Part shown: in pieces, positions 20,440-31,061 of the stretch
Numbering within the stretch: the stretch's first letter is position 1
Layout: every line of letters starts with the position of its first letter
NCBI RefSeq assembly: GCF_900580675.1
Contig: NZ_UTBG01000106.1
Span: 52,067 to 116,066 of the forward strand
Origin: Pseudomonas viridiflava
GTDB lineage: Bacteria; Pseudomonadota; Gammaproteobacteria; Pseudomonadales; Pseudomonadaceae
Reading direction: 5' to 3'
Length of the DNA: 64,000 bases
Made by a program: the position numbers and the translations under genes
Notes under the pieces: generated by a model
Seen by the model: the letters and a program-made list of their open reading frames with translations, nothing else
What the model was told of the DNA's origin: nothing
Database searches by the model: none

Positions 20440-20489
20440 ATTCCCGAGTATTTAAGTCAACTATAAGACCTAGTACTTTAGTCAGGATT
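20440..20489 (-). promoter_or_regulatory. Two abutting IscR type-1 boxes of the isc operon
   Basis: Read on the minus strand. The downstream box at 20440-20464 (ATAGTTGACTTAAATACTCG then GGAAT) matches 22 of 25 positions of the type-1 consensus as I recall it. The upstream box at 20465-20489 (AATCCTGACTAAAGTACTAG then GTCTT) is weaker, about 17 of 25. They lie 42-91 bp before the iscR start, where a promoter would be. Confidence 0.75.
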
Positions 20490-20584
20490 ACCCGTAAAAA
20501 GGGCGCGCGAATCATAGCAGGGCGGGGTGGGATCGAACAGCGGGAACGGACAACCAGCACTGCCAGAGGCAAACGAAGATCAAA

Positions 20585-20675
20585 TGTGGGAGCTGGCTTG
20601 CTCGCGAAAGCGGTGGGTCAGCCAATATATTCAGCGACTGAAACACCGCTTTCGCGAGCAAGCCCGCTCCCACAG
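20585..20675. repeat. Pseudomonas REP pair
   Basis: Inverted units ATGTGGGAGCTGGCTTGCTC and TTTCGCGAGCAAGCCCGCTC flank about 40 bp, in the gap between the isc promoter region and the end of cysE. Confidence 0.88.
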
Positions 20676-20699
20676 GGGTTTTGCAGTGAATGTGAGACC

Positions 20700-21482
20700 T
20701 CAGCCAGCCTTCGTGGCAGTTTCGCTCTTGATCTCGGCGAAGTCTTCTTCGCGCAGTTCAGGCAGATCTTTCGCACAGTAGCTGCTGCCTAGCTCCTTCA
20801 GCGCGCCGCACATGCCGTCCAGCTTGCCATCGACCGCTTGCAGGTGGTCGAGCAACTGGCCGATGGCACGGGCCACAGGGTCGGGCATGTCTTCGCTGAC
20901 GCCATAGGCATCAAAGCCGATTTTCTCGGCCATGGCCTTGCGCTTGGCCTCCTGCTCATCGCCCACCTCCGGCTTGACGATGATGCGGCCGGGGATACCC
21001 ACCACGGTGGCGCCAGGCGGTACCGCCTTGGTCACCACGGCATTCGACCCGACTTTGGCGCCCGCGCCCACAGTGAACGGGCCCAGCACCTTGGCGCCCG
21101 CCCCCACCACCACACCGTTTTCCAGGGTGGGGTGGCGCTTGCCTTTGTTCCAGCTGGTACCGCCTAGTGTCACGCCCTGATACAAGGTCACGTCATCACC
21201 AATCTCTGCGGTTTCGCCGATGACGATGCCCATGCCATGGTCGATAAAGAAGCGACGACCGACTTTGGCGCCTGGGTGAATCTCGATCCCGGTCAACCAG
21301 CGACCGAAGTTCGACACCAGCCGCGCCAGCCACTTCCACCCCATGCCCCACAAGGCGCCGGACAGGCGGTGAATCCAGATCGCATGCATGCCCGGGTAGC
21401 AGGTCAGCACTTCAAAGGCGTTGCGCGCCGCCGGGTCACGGTGGAAAACACTTTGGATATCTTCTCGCAAACGCTCGAACAT
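20700..21482 (-). CDS. cysE: Serine O-acetyltransferase
   Basis: A 260-residue hexapeptide-repeat acetyltransferase. It has the N-terminal helical domain ([20 protein letters not shown]), then a left-handed beta-helix with the catalytic His/Asp region [20 protein letters not shown] and the loop [17 protein letters not shown]. It makes O-acetylserine for cysteine synthesis. Its position beside iscR is conserved in Pseudomonas and fits the cysteine demand of IscS. It begins 2 bp after trmJ. Confidence 0.95.
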   Translation of the reverse strand: MFERLREDIQSVFHRDPAARNAFEVLTCYPGMHAIWIHRLSGALWGMGWKWLARLVSNFGRWLTGIEIHPGAKVGRRFFIDHGMGIVIGETAEIGDDVTLYQGVTLGGTSWNKGKRHPTLENGVVVGAGAKVLGPFTVGAGAKVGSNAVVTKAVPPGATVVGIPGRIIVKPEVGDEQEAKRKAMAEKIGFDAYGVSEDMPDPVARAIGQLLDHLQAVDGKLDGMCGALKELGSSYCAKDLPELREEDFAEIKSETATKAG

Positions 21483-21484
21483 TT

Positions 21485-22255
21485 TTAATCCTTCCGCTTA
21501 AGAAGCTCGCCACGGGCCGCTTTCTGGGTTTCCGTGAGGATGCCACGCAATATATTCATTTCCGCTCGGCTGACCGAACTGCGCCCGTAAAGGCGGCGCA
21601 GGCGCGCCATCAAATGCCGTGGTTTTTCCGGATCGAGGAATTCGATGGCCACCAGGGTTTGCTCCAGGTGCTCATAGAATCGCTCCAGCTCGTCCATCGT
21701 GGCCAGCTCGCCACTTTTGGTCGATGCCACTTCATCCTTCTCTACCTTGCTCGGCTGGCCTTCAGCAGCCAGCCAGGCCATGCGCACTTCGTAGGTCAAC
21801 ACCTGCACCGCTGCCCCGAGGTTCAGCGAGCTGAACTCGGGGTCTGATGGAATGTGCACGTGGTAATGACATCGCTGCAGCTCTTCATTGGTCAGGCCGG
21901 AATCCTCACGACCAAACACCAGGGCGATTTCAGCACCGCCGGCGGCCTCTTCGACCACTTTGGTGCCGCACTCGCGCGGGTCCAGCAACGGCCAGGGGAT
22001 GCGGCGGTCGCGGGCGCTGGTGCCAAGCACCAGGTTGCAGCCGACCAGGGCGTCTTCCAGGGTGGCGACAACCTGGGCTTTTTCCAGGATGTCATTGGCG
22101 CCGGACGCACGAGCATCGGCCTCGTGGTGCGGGAACAGGCGCGGCTCGACCAGCACCAGGCGCGTCAGCCCCATGTTTTTCATGGCTCGCGCCACCCCGC
22201 CGATGTTGCCGGGATGACTGGTATTGACCAAGACGACACGGATGTTTTGCAGCAA
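21485..22255 (-). CDS. trmJ: tRNA (cytidine/uridine-2'-O-)-methyltransferase TrmJ
   Basis: A 256-residue SPOUT methyltransferase. It begins [19 protein letters not shown] and has [15 protein letters not shown] and [18 protein letters not shown], the knotted SAM-binding region. It methylates position 32 of several tRNAs. The start is a TTG at 22255 in the standard position, preceded by GAGAG. It forms a two-gene unit with cysE. Confidence 0.93.
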   Translation of the reverse strand: MLQNIRVVLVNTSHPGNIGGVARAMKNMGLTRLVLVEPRLFPHHEADARASGANDILEKAQVVATLEDALVGCNLVLGTSARDRRIPWPLLDPRECGTKVVEEAAGGAEIALVFGREDSGLTNEELQRCHYHVHIPSDPEFSSLNLGAAVQVLTYEVRMAWLAAEGQPSKVEKDEVASTKSGELATMDELERFYEHLEQTLVAIEFLDPEKPRHLMARLRRLYGRSSVSRAEMNILRGILTETQKAARGELLKRKD

Positions 22256-22336
22256 GGTAGGCGCTCTCGGACACGGGAAAGGGGAGCAAATCTTACAGAA
22301 CAGCCTAAGGTTATGCCATGAAAGCTAACGTCGTCC

Positions 22337-22364
22337 TTCACCTGAAGAAAGTTTCTGCTAGAAT
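22337..22364 (+). promoter_or_regulatory. Probable sigma-70 promoter of suhB
   Basis: TTCACC and TAGAAT with 16-bp spacing, 37 bp before the suhB start, in the divergent gap with trmJ. Confidence 0.5.
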
Positions 22365-22400
22365 GCCCGGCTTTCTTTAACAACCTTAGGTGACACATCC

Positions 22401-23216
22401 ATGCAGCCCATGCTGAATATCGCGCTGCGCGCCGCCCGCAGCGCCAGTGAATTGATCTTCCGCTCCATCGAGCGCCTGGATACCATCAAGGTCGACGAAA
22501 AAGACGCCAAGGATTACGTATCCGAGGTGGATCGCGCCGCCGAACAGAAAATCATCGACGCGCTGCGCAAGGCCTACCCTACCCACGGCATCCTCGGTGA
22601 AGAAACCGGTTTGCACAAAGGCAGCGGCGAAGGCGAAGACTACCTGTGGATCATCGACCCACTGGATGGCACCACCAACTTCCTGCGCGGCATCCCACAC
22701 TTTGCAGTGAGCATTGCCTGCAAATACCGTGGCCGCCTGGAACACGCCGTCGTACTCGACCCGGTTCGCCAGGAAGAATTCACCGCCAGCCGTGGCCGTG
22801 GTGCCCAGCTGAACGGTCGCCGCTTGCGTGTCAGCGGCCGCACCAGCCTGGACGGCGCCCTGCTCGGCACCGGCTTCCCGTTCCGTGACGACCAGATGGA
22901 CAACCTGGAAAACTACCTGGGCATGTTCCGCGCCCTGGTGGGCCAGACCGCCGGTATCCGTCGCGCCGGCGCTGCCAGCCTGGACCTGGCTTATGTCGCT
23001 GCCGGTCGTTTTGATGCGTTCTGGGAATCGGGCCTGTCCGAGTGGGACATGGCTGCAGGCGCCCTGCTGATCCAGGAAGCCGGCGGCTTGGTGAGCGACT
23101 TCACCGGCGGTCACGACTTCCTTGAAAAAGGCCACGTCGTTGCCGGCAACACCAAATGCTTCAAGGCAGTACTGACGGCGATCCAGCCGCACCTGCCGGC
23201 TTCGCTGAAGCGCTAA
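22401..23216 (+). CDS. suhB: Inositol-1-monophosphatase / antitermination factor SuhB
   Basis: A 271-residue member of the IMPase family. The metal site is visible: GEETG near residue 67, DPLDGTTNFLRG near 85-96 and SEWDMAAGALL near 213. It hydrolyses inositol monophosphate in vitro. In E. coli SuhB also serves in rRNA antitermination, and in Pseudomonas aeruginosa it affects virulence regulation. It stands divergent from trmJ and ends in a strong terminator. Confidence 0.95.
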   Translation: MQPMLNIALRAARSASELIFRSIERLDTIKVDEKDAKDYVSEVDRAAEQKIIDALRKAYPTHGILGEETGLHKGSGEGEDYLWIIDPLDGTTNFLRGIPHFAVSIACKYRGRLEHAVVLDPVRQEEFTASRGRGAQLNGRRLRVSGRTSLDGALLGTGFPFRDDQMDNLENYLGMFRALVGQTAGIRRAGAASLDLAYVAAGRFDAFWESGLSEWDMAAGALLIQEAGGLVSDFTGGHDFLEKGHVVAGNTKCFKAVLTAIQPHLPASLKR

Positions 23217-23230
23217 GCGAGCAGGCACAA

Positions 23231-23258
23231 AAAAGCACCCCTGGGGGTGCTTTTTTTA
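23231..23258 (+). terminator. Terminator of suhB
   Basis: AAAAGCACCCC-TG-GGGGTGC then TTTTTTT, 14 bp after the stop. Confidence 0.9.
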
Positions 23259-23301
23259 TGCCTGCCATTTGGGCAATACCGCAAGCAACAGCACATAGTA
23301 A

Positions 23302-23395
23302 ATGTGGGAGCGGGCTTGCTCGCGAAGGCGGTGGGTCAGCCAATGAATATGTTGACTGCTACACTGCTTTCGCGAGCAAGCCCGCTCCCACATTT
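23302..23395. repeat. Pseudomonas REP pair
   Basis: Inverted units ATGTGGGAGCGGGCTTGCTC and CGCGAGCAAGCCCGCTCCCA flank about 45 bp in the convergent gap between suhB and the next gene. Confidence 0.9.
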
Positions 23396-23416
23396 GGATC
23401 TAAGCCAGGCCCTGGA

Positions 23417-23959
23417 TTACTGCTGGTTCTGGCCCAGTACCAAGCGCCCTTCCTTATCGACCGGAATCTGGCCGCCTGGATCACGGTCCATCCGTACTGA
23501 ACCTTCCTTGCCATCCAGGGTGTAACGCACGTCGTAGCCGACAACCTTGTCGCTGATGTCGTTGACGGTGTTACAGCGCGTTTGGGTGGTGGTGTAGGTA
23601 TCGCGGTTCTGCATGCCTTCCTGAACCTTGTTACCGGCGTAACCGCCACCCACCGCACCGGCTACAGTAGCCAGCTTCTTGCCATTACCGCCACCGACCT
23701 GGTTGCCCAACAGGCCACCGGCCAGCGCACCAACCACGGTGCCGACGATTTGATGTTGATCCTGCACCGGCTTCTGCCGGGTCACTGCGACGTCCTTGCA
23801 GACTTCGCGCGGGGTTTTAATCTGGGTTTTCACCGGCTGCACTGCCAGCACTTGCGCATACTCAGGGCCGCTTTTTACCAGGCTGTAGGTGGCAACAGCA
23901 CCCCCGGCAGTCACACCGACAGCACCCAATACCGCACCAACCAGTAACGACTTGTTCAC
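23417..23959 (-). CDS. Glycine zipper 2TM domain protein
   Basis: A 180-residue envelope protein. An N-terminal hydrophobic segment (about 5-27) is followed by a Gly-zipper region at about 80-110 (VGTVVGALAGGLLGNQVGGG, then GAVGGGYAGNKVQEG). This is a Rickettsia 17-kDa-antigen or SlyB-like module, thought to sit in a membrane. The C-terminal part (VVGYDVRYTLDGKEGSVRMD) is typical of the Pseudomonas family. The start is chosen as GTG at 23957-23959 because AGGAGG stands 6 nt before it; ATG codons lie upstream in frame but have no such site. Its precise role is not known. Confidence 0.85.
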   Translation of the reverse strand: MNKSLLVGAVLGAVGVTAGGAVATYSLVKSGPEYAQVLAVQPVKTQIKTPREVCKDVAVTRQKPVQDQHQIVGTVVGALAGGLLGNQVGGGNGKKLATVAGAVGGGYAGNKVQEGMQNRDTYTTTQTRCNTVNDISDKVVGYDVRYTLDGKEGSVRMDRDPGGQIPVDKEGRLVLGQNQQ

Positions 23960-24021
23960 GTTGAACCTCCTGACCATCACAAACGGACCGAAACGTCCGC
24001 GCTATACCCAGCCTTGGAGCC

Positions 24022-24056
24022 AAAAAAAAGGCACGAGTTCAATCCTCGTGCCTTCT
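24022..24056 (-). terminator. Terminator downstream of secF
   Basis: On the minus strand, GGCACGAG-GATTGAA-CTCGTGCC is followed by TTTTTTTT, about 30 bp after the secF stop. Confidence 0.88.
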
Positions 24057-24083
24057 TTGTAACAGCGTATCAACGAACGCCCA

Positions 24084-24998
24084 TTAAGGGCGGTCGTCGA
24101 CCTCCTTGCCGGTAGCGGCAGGGGGGATCAGGTCTTCGCTGTTGAGGTTCAGCCAGATCAATACCACGTTCGCGATGTAGATCGACGAGTAGGTACCCGC
24201 CAGAACGCCGATGAACAGCGCCAGGGAGAAGCCCCACAGGTTGTCGCCGCCGAAGATCATCAGTGCTGCAATCGCCAGCAAGGTGGAGATCGACGTCGCC
24301 ATGGTCCGCAGCAGGGTCTGGGTGGTGGAGATGTTGATGTTCTCGATCAGCGTCGCCTTGCGCAGTACGCGGAAGTTCTCACGAACCCGGTCGAATACCA
24401 CGATGGTGTCGTTGAGCGAGTAACCAATGATCGCCAATACCGCGGCCAATACCGTCAGGTCGAAGGTGATCTGGAAATACGCCAGGATACCCACGGTCAC
24501 GATCACGTCGTGGATCAACGACACAATGGCGCCGACACCGAACTTCCACTGAAAGCGGAACGCCAGGTAGATCATGATGCCGACCAGCGCCATCAGCATG
24601 CCGAGGCCGCCCTGATCGCGCAGCTCTTCACCGACCTGCGGGCCCACGAACTCGACGCGCTTGACCGACGCCGGGTTATCACCGCCGACCTTCTGCAAGG
24701 CCTCGGCTACCTGGTGACCCAGTTGCGGGTCTTCGCCAGGCATACGCACCAGCAGGTCAGTGGTCGCACCAAAGTTCTGCACGATGGCTTCGTGATAGCC
24801 GGCCTTGACCAGCTCGCTGCGCACCAGGGTAACGTCGGCGGGCTTCTCGTAGGTCAGCTCGATCAGCGTACCGCCGGTGAAGTCCAGACCGTAGTTCAGG
24901 CCCTTATGGAACCAGCTGAACAACGCCAGAACGGTAAGGAGCACAGTGGCGCCGAACGCAATGTTGCGAACGCCCATGAAGTTGATTGTACGTAACAT
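24084..24998 (-). CDS. secF: Protein translocase subunit SecF
   Basis: A 304-residue inner-membrane protein with six predicted transmembrane segments. It has the SecF signature GLDFTGGTLIEL near the first periplasmic region and GYSLNDTIVVFDRVREN in TM4-5. With SecD it uses the proton motive force to pull exported proteins out of SecYEG. It begins 9 bp after secD. Confidence 0.96.
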   Translation of the reverse strand: MLRTINFMGVRNIAFGATVLLTVLALFSWFHKGLNYGLDFTGGTLIELTYEKPADVTLVRSELVKAGYHEAIVQNFGATTDLLVRMPGEDPQLGHQVAEALQKVGGDNPASVKRVEFVGPQVGEELRDQGGLGMLMALVGIMIYLAFRFQWKFGVGAIVSLIHDVIVTVGILAYFQITFDLTVLAAVLAIIGYSLNDTIVVFDRVRENFRVLRKATLIENINISTTQTLLRTMATSISTLLAIAALMIFGGDNLWGFSLALFIGVLAGTYSSIYIANVVLIWLNLNSEDLIPPAATGKEVDDRP

Positions 24999-25007
24999 GG
25001 CAGCCCC

Positions 25008-26876
25008 TTAAATCCACAACTTCTTGAAGTCACGCCCGCCAAAGATCAGGTTGACCATTGCGCGGGTCACCATGATGGCCGTGAACATCGAGGTAAAGAT
25101 ACCGAGGGACATGGTTACCGCAAAACCTTTGACCGGGCCGGTGCCCATGGCAAAGAGAATCCCGCCGACCAGCAACGTGGTCAGGTTGGAGTCGAGAATC
25201 GCAGTAAATGCCCGGCCGAAGCCTTCGTTGATTGCACGCTGTACGGTCATGCCGTTGGCGATTTCCTCACGAATCCGCGAGAAGATCAGGACGTTGGCGT
25301 CCACCGCCATACCCATGGTCAGTACGATACCGGCGATACCTGGCAGGGTCAGCGTGGCGCCCAACAGCGACATCAGCGCCAGCAGCATCACCATGTTGCC
25401 CGCCAGGGCCACGGTGGCGATGACGCCGAAGAACCGGTAGATGGCGATGATGAACAGCGACACGAACAGCATGCCCCACAATGCCGCGTCGATACCCTTG
25501 GTGATGTTGTCGGCACCCAGGCTCGGGCCAATGGTGCGTTCTTCAGCGAAGTACATCGGCGCGGCGAGGCCACCGGCACGCAGCAACAGAGCCAGCTCCG
25601 AGGATTCGCCCTGGCCGTTCAGGCCAGTGATGCGGAATTGAGCACCCAGCGGCGACTGGATGGTCGCCAGGCTGATGATCTTCTTCTCTTCCTTGAAGGT
25701 CTGCACCGGCACGTCTTTCTCGACGCCGTTGACCATTTGCTTGGTGTAGGTGGTGATCGGGCGTTGCTCGATGAAGATCACCGCCATGCTGCGACCGACG
25801 TTGCTGCGCGTGGCGCGGCTCATCAGTTCGCCACCGTGGCCATCCAGGCGGATGTTCACTTCAGGCGTGCCGTGCTCGCCGAAACCGGCCTTGGCGTCAG
25901 TCACCTGGTCACCGGTGATGATCAAGCCACGCTCGATCAAAGCTGGTGGACGGTTGCCTTCACGGAACTCGAACTCTTCGGACGTCGCGCGGGTAGCACC
26001 CGGCTCAGCCGCCAGACGGAATTCCAGGTTGGCGGTTTTACCCAGGATACGCTTGGCTTCAGCGGTGTCCTGTACGCCCGGCAGCTCAACCACGATGCGG
26101 TTGGCGCCCTGGCGCTGAACGATCGGCTCGGCCACACCCAGCTCGTTGACGCGGTTACGCACCGTGGTCAAGTTCTGCTTGATCGAGTATTCGCGGATTT
26201 CCGCGATCTTGGCCGGGCTCATCGCCAGACGCAGTACAGCCTGACCATTCAGGTCGGCCGGTACGATGTCGAAATCGTTGAAGTTCTTGCGGATCAGCGC
26301 ACGGGCCTGTTCGCGGGAAGCTTCGTCAGAGAAGCCCAGCTGGATGGCACCGTTGAGCTGCGGCAGGCTGCGATAACGCAACTTCTCTTTGCGCAGCAGG
26401 CTCTTCACGTCGCCTTCATAGACTTTCAGGCGCGCGTCGAGGGCTTTGTCCATGTCGACTTCCAGCAGGAAGTGCACACCACCGGACAAGTCCAGGCCCA
26501 GCTTCATCGGGTGCGCGCCAATGCTGCGCAGCCATTTCGGCGTGGTCTGTGCCAGGTTCAGCGCGACAACGTAGTCGTCACCCATGGCCTTGCGCACCAC
26601 GTCTTTGGCCGGCAATTGGTCTTCTTGCTTGGTCAGGCGCAACAAGCCGCCCTTCGCATCAGCCGCCAACGTTGCCGCTTTAACCTGGATGCCCGCGTCG
26701 GTCAGCGCTTTGCTGGCGCGTTCCAGGTCAGCCTGATTGACTTGCAGCGAAGTGCTGGCGCCAGTGATCTGGATCGCAGGGTCATCAGGATAGAGATTGG
26801 GAGCGGAATAAATAAAACCGATCGCCAGCACCGCCAGGATCAGTACGTATTTCCACAGAGGGTATTTGTTCAGCAT
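25008..26876 (-). CDS. secD: Protein translocase subunit SecD
   Basis: A 622-residue protein. It has a first transmembrane segment near residues 8-26, a large periplasmic domain with LGLDLSGGVHFLLEVDMD, and a C-terminal bundle of five membrane segments with GMAVDANVLIFSRIREE. It is the partner of SecF. ATG 26876 (MLNKYPLWKY) is the standard start; a GTG codon precedes it directly. Confidence 0.97.
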   Translation of the reverse strand: MLNKYPLWKYVLILAVLAIGFIYSAPNLYPDDPAIQITGASTSLQVNQADLERASKALTDAGIQVKAATLAADAKGGLLRLTKQEDQLPAKDVVRKAMGDDYVVALNLAQTTPKWLRSIGAHPMKLGLDLSGGVHFLLEVDMDKALDARLKVYEGDVKSLLRKEKLRYRSLPQLNGAIQLGFSDEASREQARALIRKNFNDFDIVPADLNGQAVLRLAMSPAKIAEIREYSIKQNLTTVRNRVNELGVAEPIVQRQGANRIVVELPGVQDTAEAKRILGKTANLEFRLAAEPGATRATSEEFEFREGNRPPALIERGLIITGDQVTDAKAGFGEHGTPEVNIRLDGHGGELMSRATRSNVGRSMAVIFIEQRPITTYTKQMVNGVEKDVPVQTFKEEKKIISLATIQSPLGAQFRITGLNGQGESSELALLLRAGGLAAPMYFAEERTIGPSLGADNITKGIDAALWGMLFVSLFIIAIYRFFGVIATVALAGNMVMLLALMSLLGATLTLPGIAGIVLTMGMAVDANVLIFSRIREEIANGMTVQRAINEGFGRAFTAILDSNLTTLLVGGILFAMGTGPVKGFAVTMSLGIFTSMFTAIMVTRAMVNLIFGGRDFKKLWI

Positions 26877-26938
26877 CACGCCGCCCGCTTATAACGCGGG
26901 GCGCCTTGCGCGCCCCGTCGATTGGTAAAGGTTGTTAC

Positions 26939-27277
26939 TTAGATCGCTTTCAGCGTGCCTTTAGGCAGCGTGGCGGCGATGGCGCCCTTCTGGAACTTCA
27001 TTTCTACGGTGTCGGACACTTCAAGAACCACGAAAGCATCGGCAACTTTGGTGATCTTGCCGGCAATACCGCCGGTAGTTACAACTTCGTCACCTTTTTG
27101 CAGGCTGCCCAGCAGGTTCTTCTGCTCTTTGGCGCGCTTGGCCTGTGGACGCCAGATCATCAGGTAGAAGATAACCAGGAAGCCGACCAGGAAAATCCAC
27201 TCAAAACCACCGCCCATAGGGCCGGCAGCAGCAGGCGCAGCGGCGTCAGCCATGGCGTTAGAGATAAAAAAGCTCAT
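26939..27277 (-). CDS. yajC: Sec translocon accessory protein YajC
   Basis: A 112-residue single-span membrane protein. The transmembrane segment is at about 26-43 (EWIFLVGFLVIFYLMIW), then RPQAKRAKEQK and a small beta domain with LQKGDEVVTTGGIAGKI. It associates with SecDF and, in other bacteria, AcrB. The order queA-tgt-yajC-secD-secF is the conserved gammaproteobacterial cluster. Confidence 0.96.
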   Translation of the reverse strand: MSFFISNAMADAAAPAAAGPMGGGFEWIFLVGFLVIFYLMIWRPQAKRAKEQKNLLGSLQKGDEVVTTGGIAGKITKVADAFVVLEVSDTVEMKFQKGAIAATLPKGTLKAI

Positions 27278-27320
27278 TTAGCACTCCAGTTGCAAATAGT
27301 GAATCTTAGGGTCGGGAAAC

Positions 27321-29506
<2,186 letters not shown>

Positions 29507-29572
29507 GATGGGGTTCGTCTAGCAGGGCCGGGAAGTCTAGCGGAAATAGTCAAAATTGACCATGAAACGTGA

Positions 29573-29601
29573 TTGACCAACGGTAATCTCATCTCTATAC
29601 T
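29573..29601 (+). promoter_or_regulatory. Sigma-70 promoter of tRNA-Leu
   Basis: TTGACC (29573-29578) and TATACT (29596-29601) with exactly 17 bp between them, ending 13 bp before the mature tRNA. Confidence 0.75.
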
Positions 29602-29614
29602 TCGCCGCCATTGA

Positions 29615-29699
29615 GCCCTGATGGCGGAATTGGTAGACGCGGCGGATTCAAAATCCGTTTTCGAAAGAAGTGGGAGTTCGATTCTCCCTCGGGGCACCA
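29615..29699 (+). tRNA. tRNA-Leu (anticodon CAA)
   Basis: An 85-nt class II tRNA. The acceptor arm GCCCTGA pairs with TCGGGGC, with one G-T pair, before an encoded ACCA end. The D-loop has TTGGTAGAC, the anticodon loop is TTCAAAA with CAA at 29649-29651, then a long variable arm and the T-arm GGGAGTTCGATTCTCCC. It reads UUG codons. A -35/-10 pair lies upstream and a terminator follows at once, so it is a single-gene unit. Confidence 0.96.
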
Positions 29700-29706
29700 T
29701 CTTAAA

Positions 29707-29738
29707 AAAAGACCTTGAAATTCAAGGTCTTTTTTTTC
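29707..29738 (+). terminator. Terminator of tRNA-Leu
   Basis: AAAGACCTTGAA-AT-TTCAAGGTC then TTTTTTTT, 8 bp after the tRNA. Confidence 0.9.
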
Positions 29739-29808
29739 GCCTGCAGAAAAGTGGCTGGCCAGCGGAATGACTGCTCACCACCCACACCCCACCTGAAACA
29801 CAGTCCAT

Positions 29809-29836
29809 TGTGGGAGCTGGCTTGCCTGCGATAGCG
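29809..29836 (+). repeat. Single REP-like unit
   Basis: TTGTGGGAGCTGGCTTGCCT followed by GCGATAGC, one half of the usual REP pair. Confidence 0.7.
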
Positions 29837-29864
29837 CCAGCCCAAACACCCTCAAACCACCCGC

Positions 29865-30173
29865 CTACACACCCACCGCATCCCCCTCCTCCACCACCCC
29901 ATTCGGCAACATCCCATTCGCCAAATCATCCACCACCGCCTTCGCCATCTCGCCTAAATAATGCGCGGCCCAGGCGTAGCGATCTGCGCCCTTTTCCATG
30001 GCAGCGTCCAATGCGAGCATTTTTGAACAGTGCAGCAGTTCGGAGGCGTGTTCCAGGGCATCGCGGATGGGCACACCGGAATTGACGCGGAATAGGTGGT
30101 GGAGGTTGGGGTGTTTGCCGCAGGTGCAGAAGGTGATGACGCCGAGGGTTTTGTTGGGGGGTGGGTTGATCAT
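29865..30173 (-). CDS. DUF3077 domain protein
   Basis: A 102-residue cytoplasmic protein. The segment LFRVNSGVPIRDALEHASELLHCSKMLALDAAM (residues about 28-60) is the core of the Pseudomonas DUF3077 family. The function is unknown to me. The start overlaps the stop of a 24-codon ORF by ATGA, so it is probably translated by coupling. A long structured leader lies further upstream. No membrane segment or signal is seen. Confidence 0.75.
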   Translation of the reverse strand: MINPPPNKTLGVITFCTCGKHPNLHHLFRVNSGVPIRDALEHASELLHCSKMLALDAAMEKGADRYAWAAHYLGEMAKAVVDDLANGMLPNGVVEEGDAVGV

Positions 30174-30244
30174 TGGGCACCTTCCAGGTGGGTGGAGGTG
30201 TGGGTTGAGGGATTGCGAGGGTATGACCTGTCAGAAATGCTCAT
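30170..30244 (-). CDS. Small upstream ORF (24 aa) coupled to the DUF3077 gene
   Basis: ATG at 30244, TGA at 30172-30170, encoding MSISDRSYPRNPSTHTSTHL and four more residues. It has a good Shine-Dalgarno sequence (TTAGGAGCT, 7-8 nt before the ATG). Its stop overlaps the start of the DUF3077 gene (ATGA). The peptide is rich in Ser, Thr, His and Pro and has no recognisable domain. It may be a leader that couples translation, or a true microprotein. Confidence 0.6.
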   Translation of the reverse strand: MSISDRSYPRNPSTHTSTHLEGAQ

Positions 30245-30267
30245 GGACTTAGCTCCTAATGTCGAGA

Positions 30268-30390
30268 AGCTGCCACATTCGTTATCAGGCGAAAGGGTGG
30301 CAGCTGTGCGCAGGCTGATAAACCGGGACAATAGGAACCCGGCAGGCCCGAAGGCCTCCCGCGCACAGCCGCCATAACACGGATGTGCGG
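30268..30390 (-). ncRNA. Structured 5' leader RNA upstream of the DUF3077 unit
   Basis: Several nested perfect inverted repeats occur in 123 bp. A stem 30304-30311/30361-30368 (8 bp) encloses two hairpins: 30323-30327/30338-30342, and 30344-30348/30353-30357. The last, read on the minus strand, is AGGCC-TTCG-GGCCT, a classic C(UUCG)G tetraloop, which shows that the minus strand is the RNA. A second large hairpin (30268-30276/30297-30305, 9 bp) lies just before the Shine-Dalgarno sequence of the small ORF. It could be a cis-regulatory element or a processed small RNA. I do not recognise a known family. Confidence 0.6.
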
Positions 30391-30430
30391 ACGCAAAAAA
30401 AGCGCCGGCATGATGCTGGAGACGCTTGAG
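30391..30430 (-). terminator. Possible terminator before the DUF3077 leader
   Basis: On the minus strand, an imperfect hairpin (AGCG, CAGCAT/ATGC, CGCT) runs straight into TTTTTTTGCG. It would end any transcript coming from the 30.4-31 kb region, so the leader RNA would need a promoter inside or just after it. Confidence 0.4.
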
Positions 30431-30719
30431 CGCCTATTGTTCCACGGGTTATCAGGCCCGGTCACTGAATTTGCAGCGACGGGGGAAGGTAGCTCAAAAA
30501 TGGACGGGGCTAAAAGGAGGGGTCTGTCACGAAAGGTTTCCGATAGTCGGACCAAGATTAGTCAGGCCTCGCAGGAGGTCGCGAAAGTTGTGACGCCGTA
30601 AATTAATTTTCAAGTGGTTATAGTCGGCAATATGCAACGGCGACTTCGGAGCAAGACAGAAAATCCATCGCGACGGTGCCCATACAACACCAAGAGAGTA
30701 GTCCTACCGTTACAAATAG
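30431..30719. other. Non-coding stretch, nothing recognised
   Basis: Short open frames on both strands have neither a Shine-Dalgarno sequence nor recognisable protein sequence. Base composition falls towards the AT-rich island. Confidence 0.5.
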
Positions 30720-31037
30720 TGGCCTGACCTCGATTTCCCAACGACAACGCAAGCTTTGAAAGATGAAGTGGAGAAGCTCGAAGCAGCCCTTGCAGCGGGT
30801 AACCATACCTTGAAAGATCTTCGACACCAGCAGCTACGGGCAGCACGATTCATGTGAGCCGACCGCTAAGACAAGGCAACTCAGCTGCACGCGACGGAAA
30901 AGGCGATGGGGCTTTCGAGCTCTCTGACTGAAATCTACGTACCACTGCATGTACCGTTCGGACCGATATCCATCAATGAAGCTACATTCACCGCAAAGGC
31001 AGGTGCAATTTCCATTGAGCAATGGATCGCCGCTTGA
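30720..31037 (+). pseudogene. Degenerate ORF with in-frame stops
   Basis: One plus-strand frame reads like protein on both sides of two close stops (TGA near 30855, TAA near 30867). The first part is a charged helix (QALKDEVEKLEAALAAGNHT...) and the second ends VPFGPISINEATFTAKAGAI SIEQWIAA before TGA. No start with a Shine-Dalgarno sequence is found. It looks like the remains of a gene, perhaps phage-derived, at the left edge of the island. The family is not recognised. Confidence 0.35.
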
Positions 31038-31061
31038 TTGCCCGCGTCGCGACTACCAGTC

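Noticed and set aside
29810..30085. Pro-rich 91-codon plus-strand frame over the DUF3077 gene
   Set aside because: It begins in a REP unit and reads Pro/His repeats that mirror the minus-strand gene.
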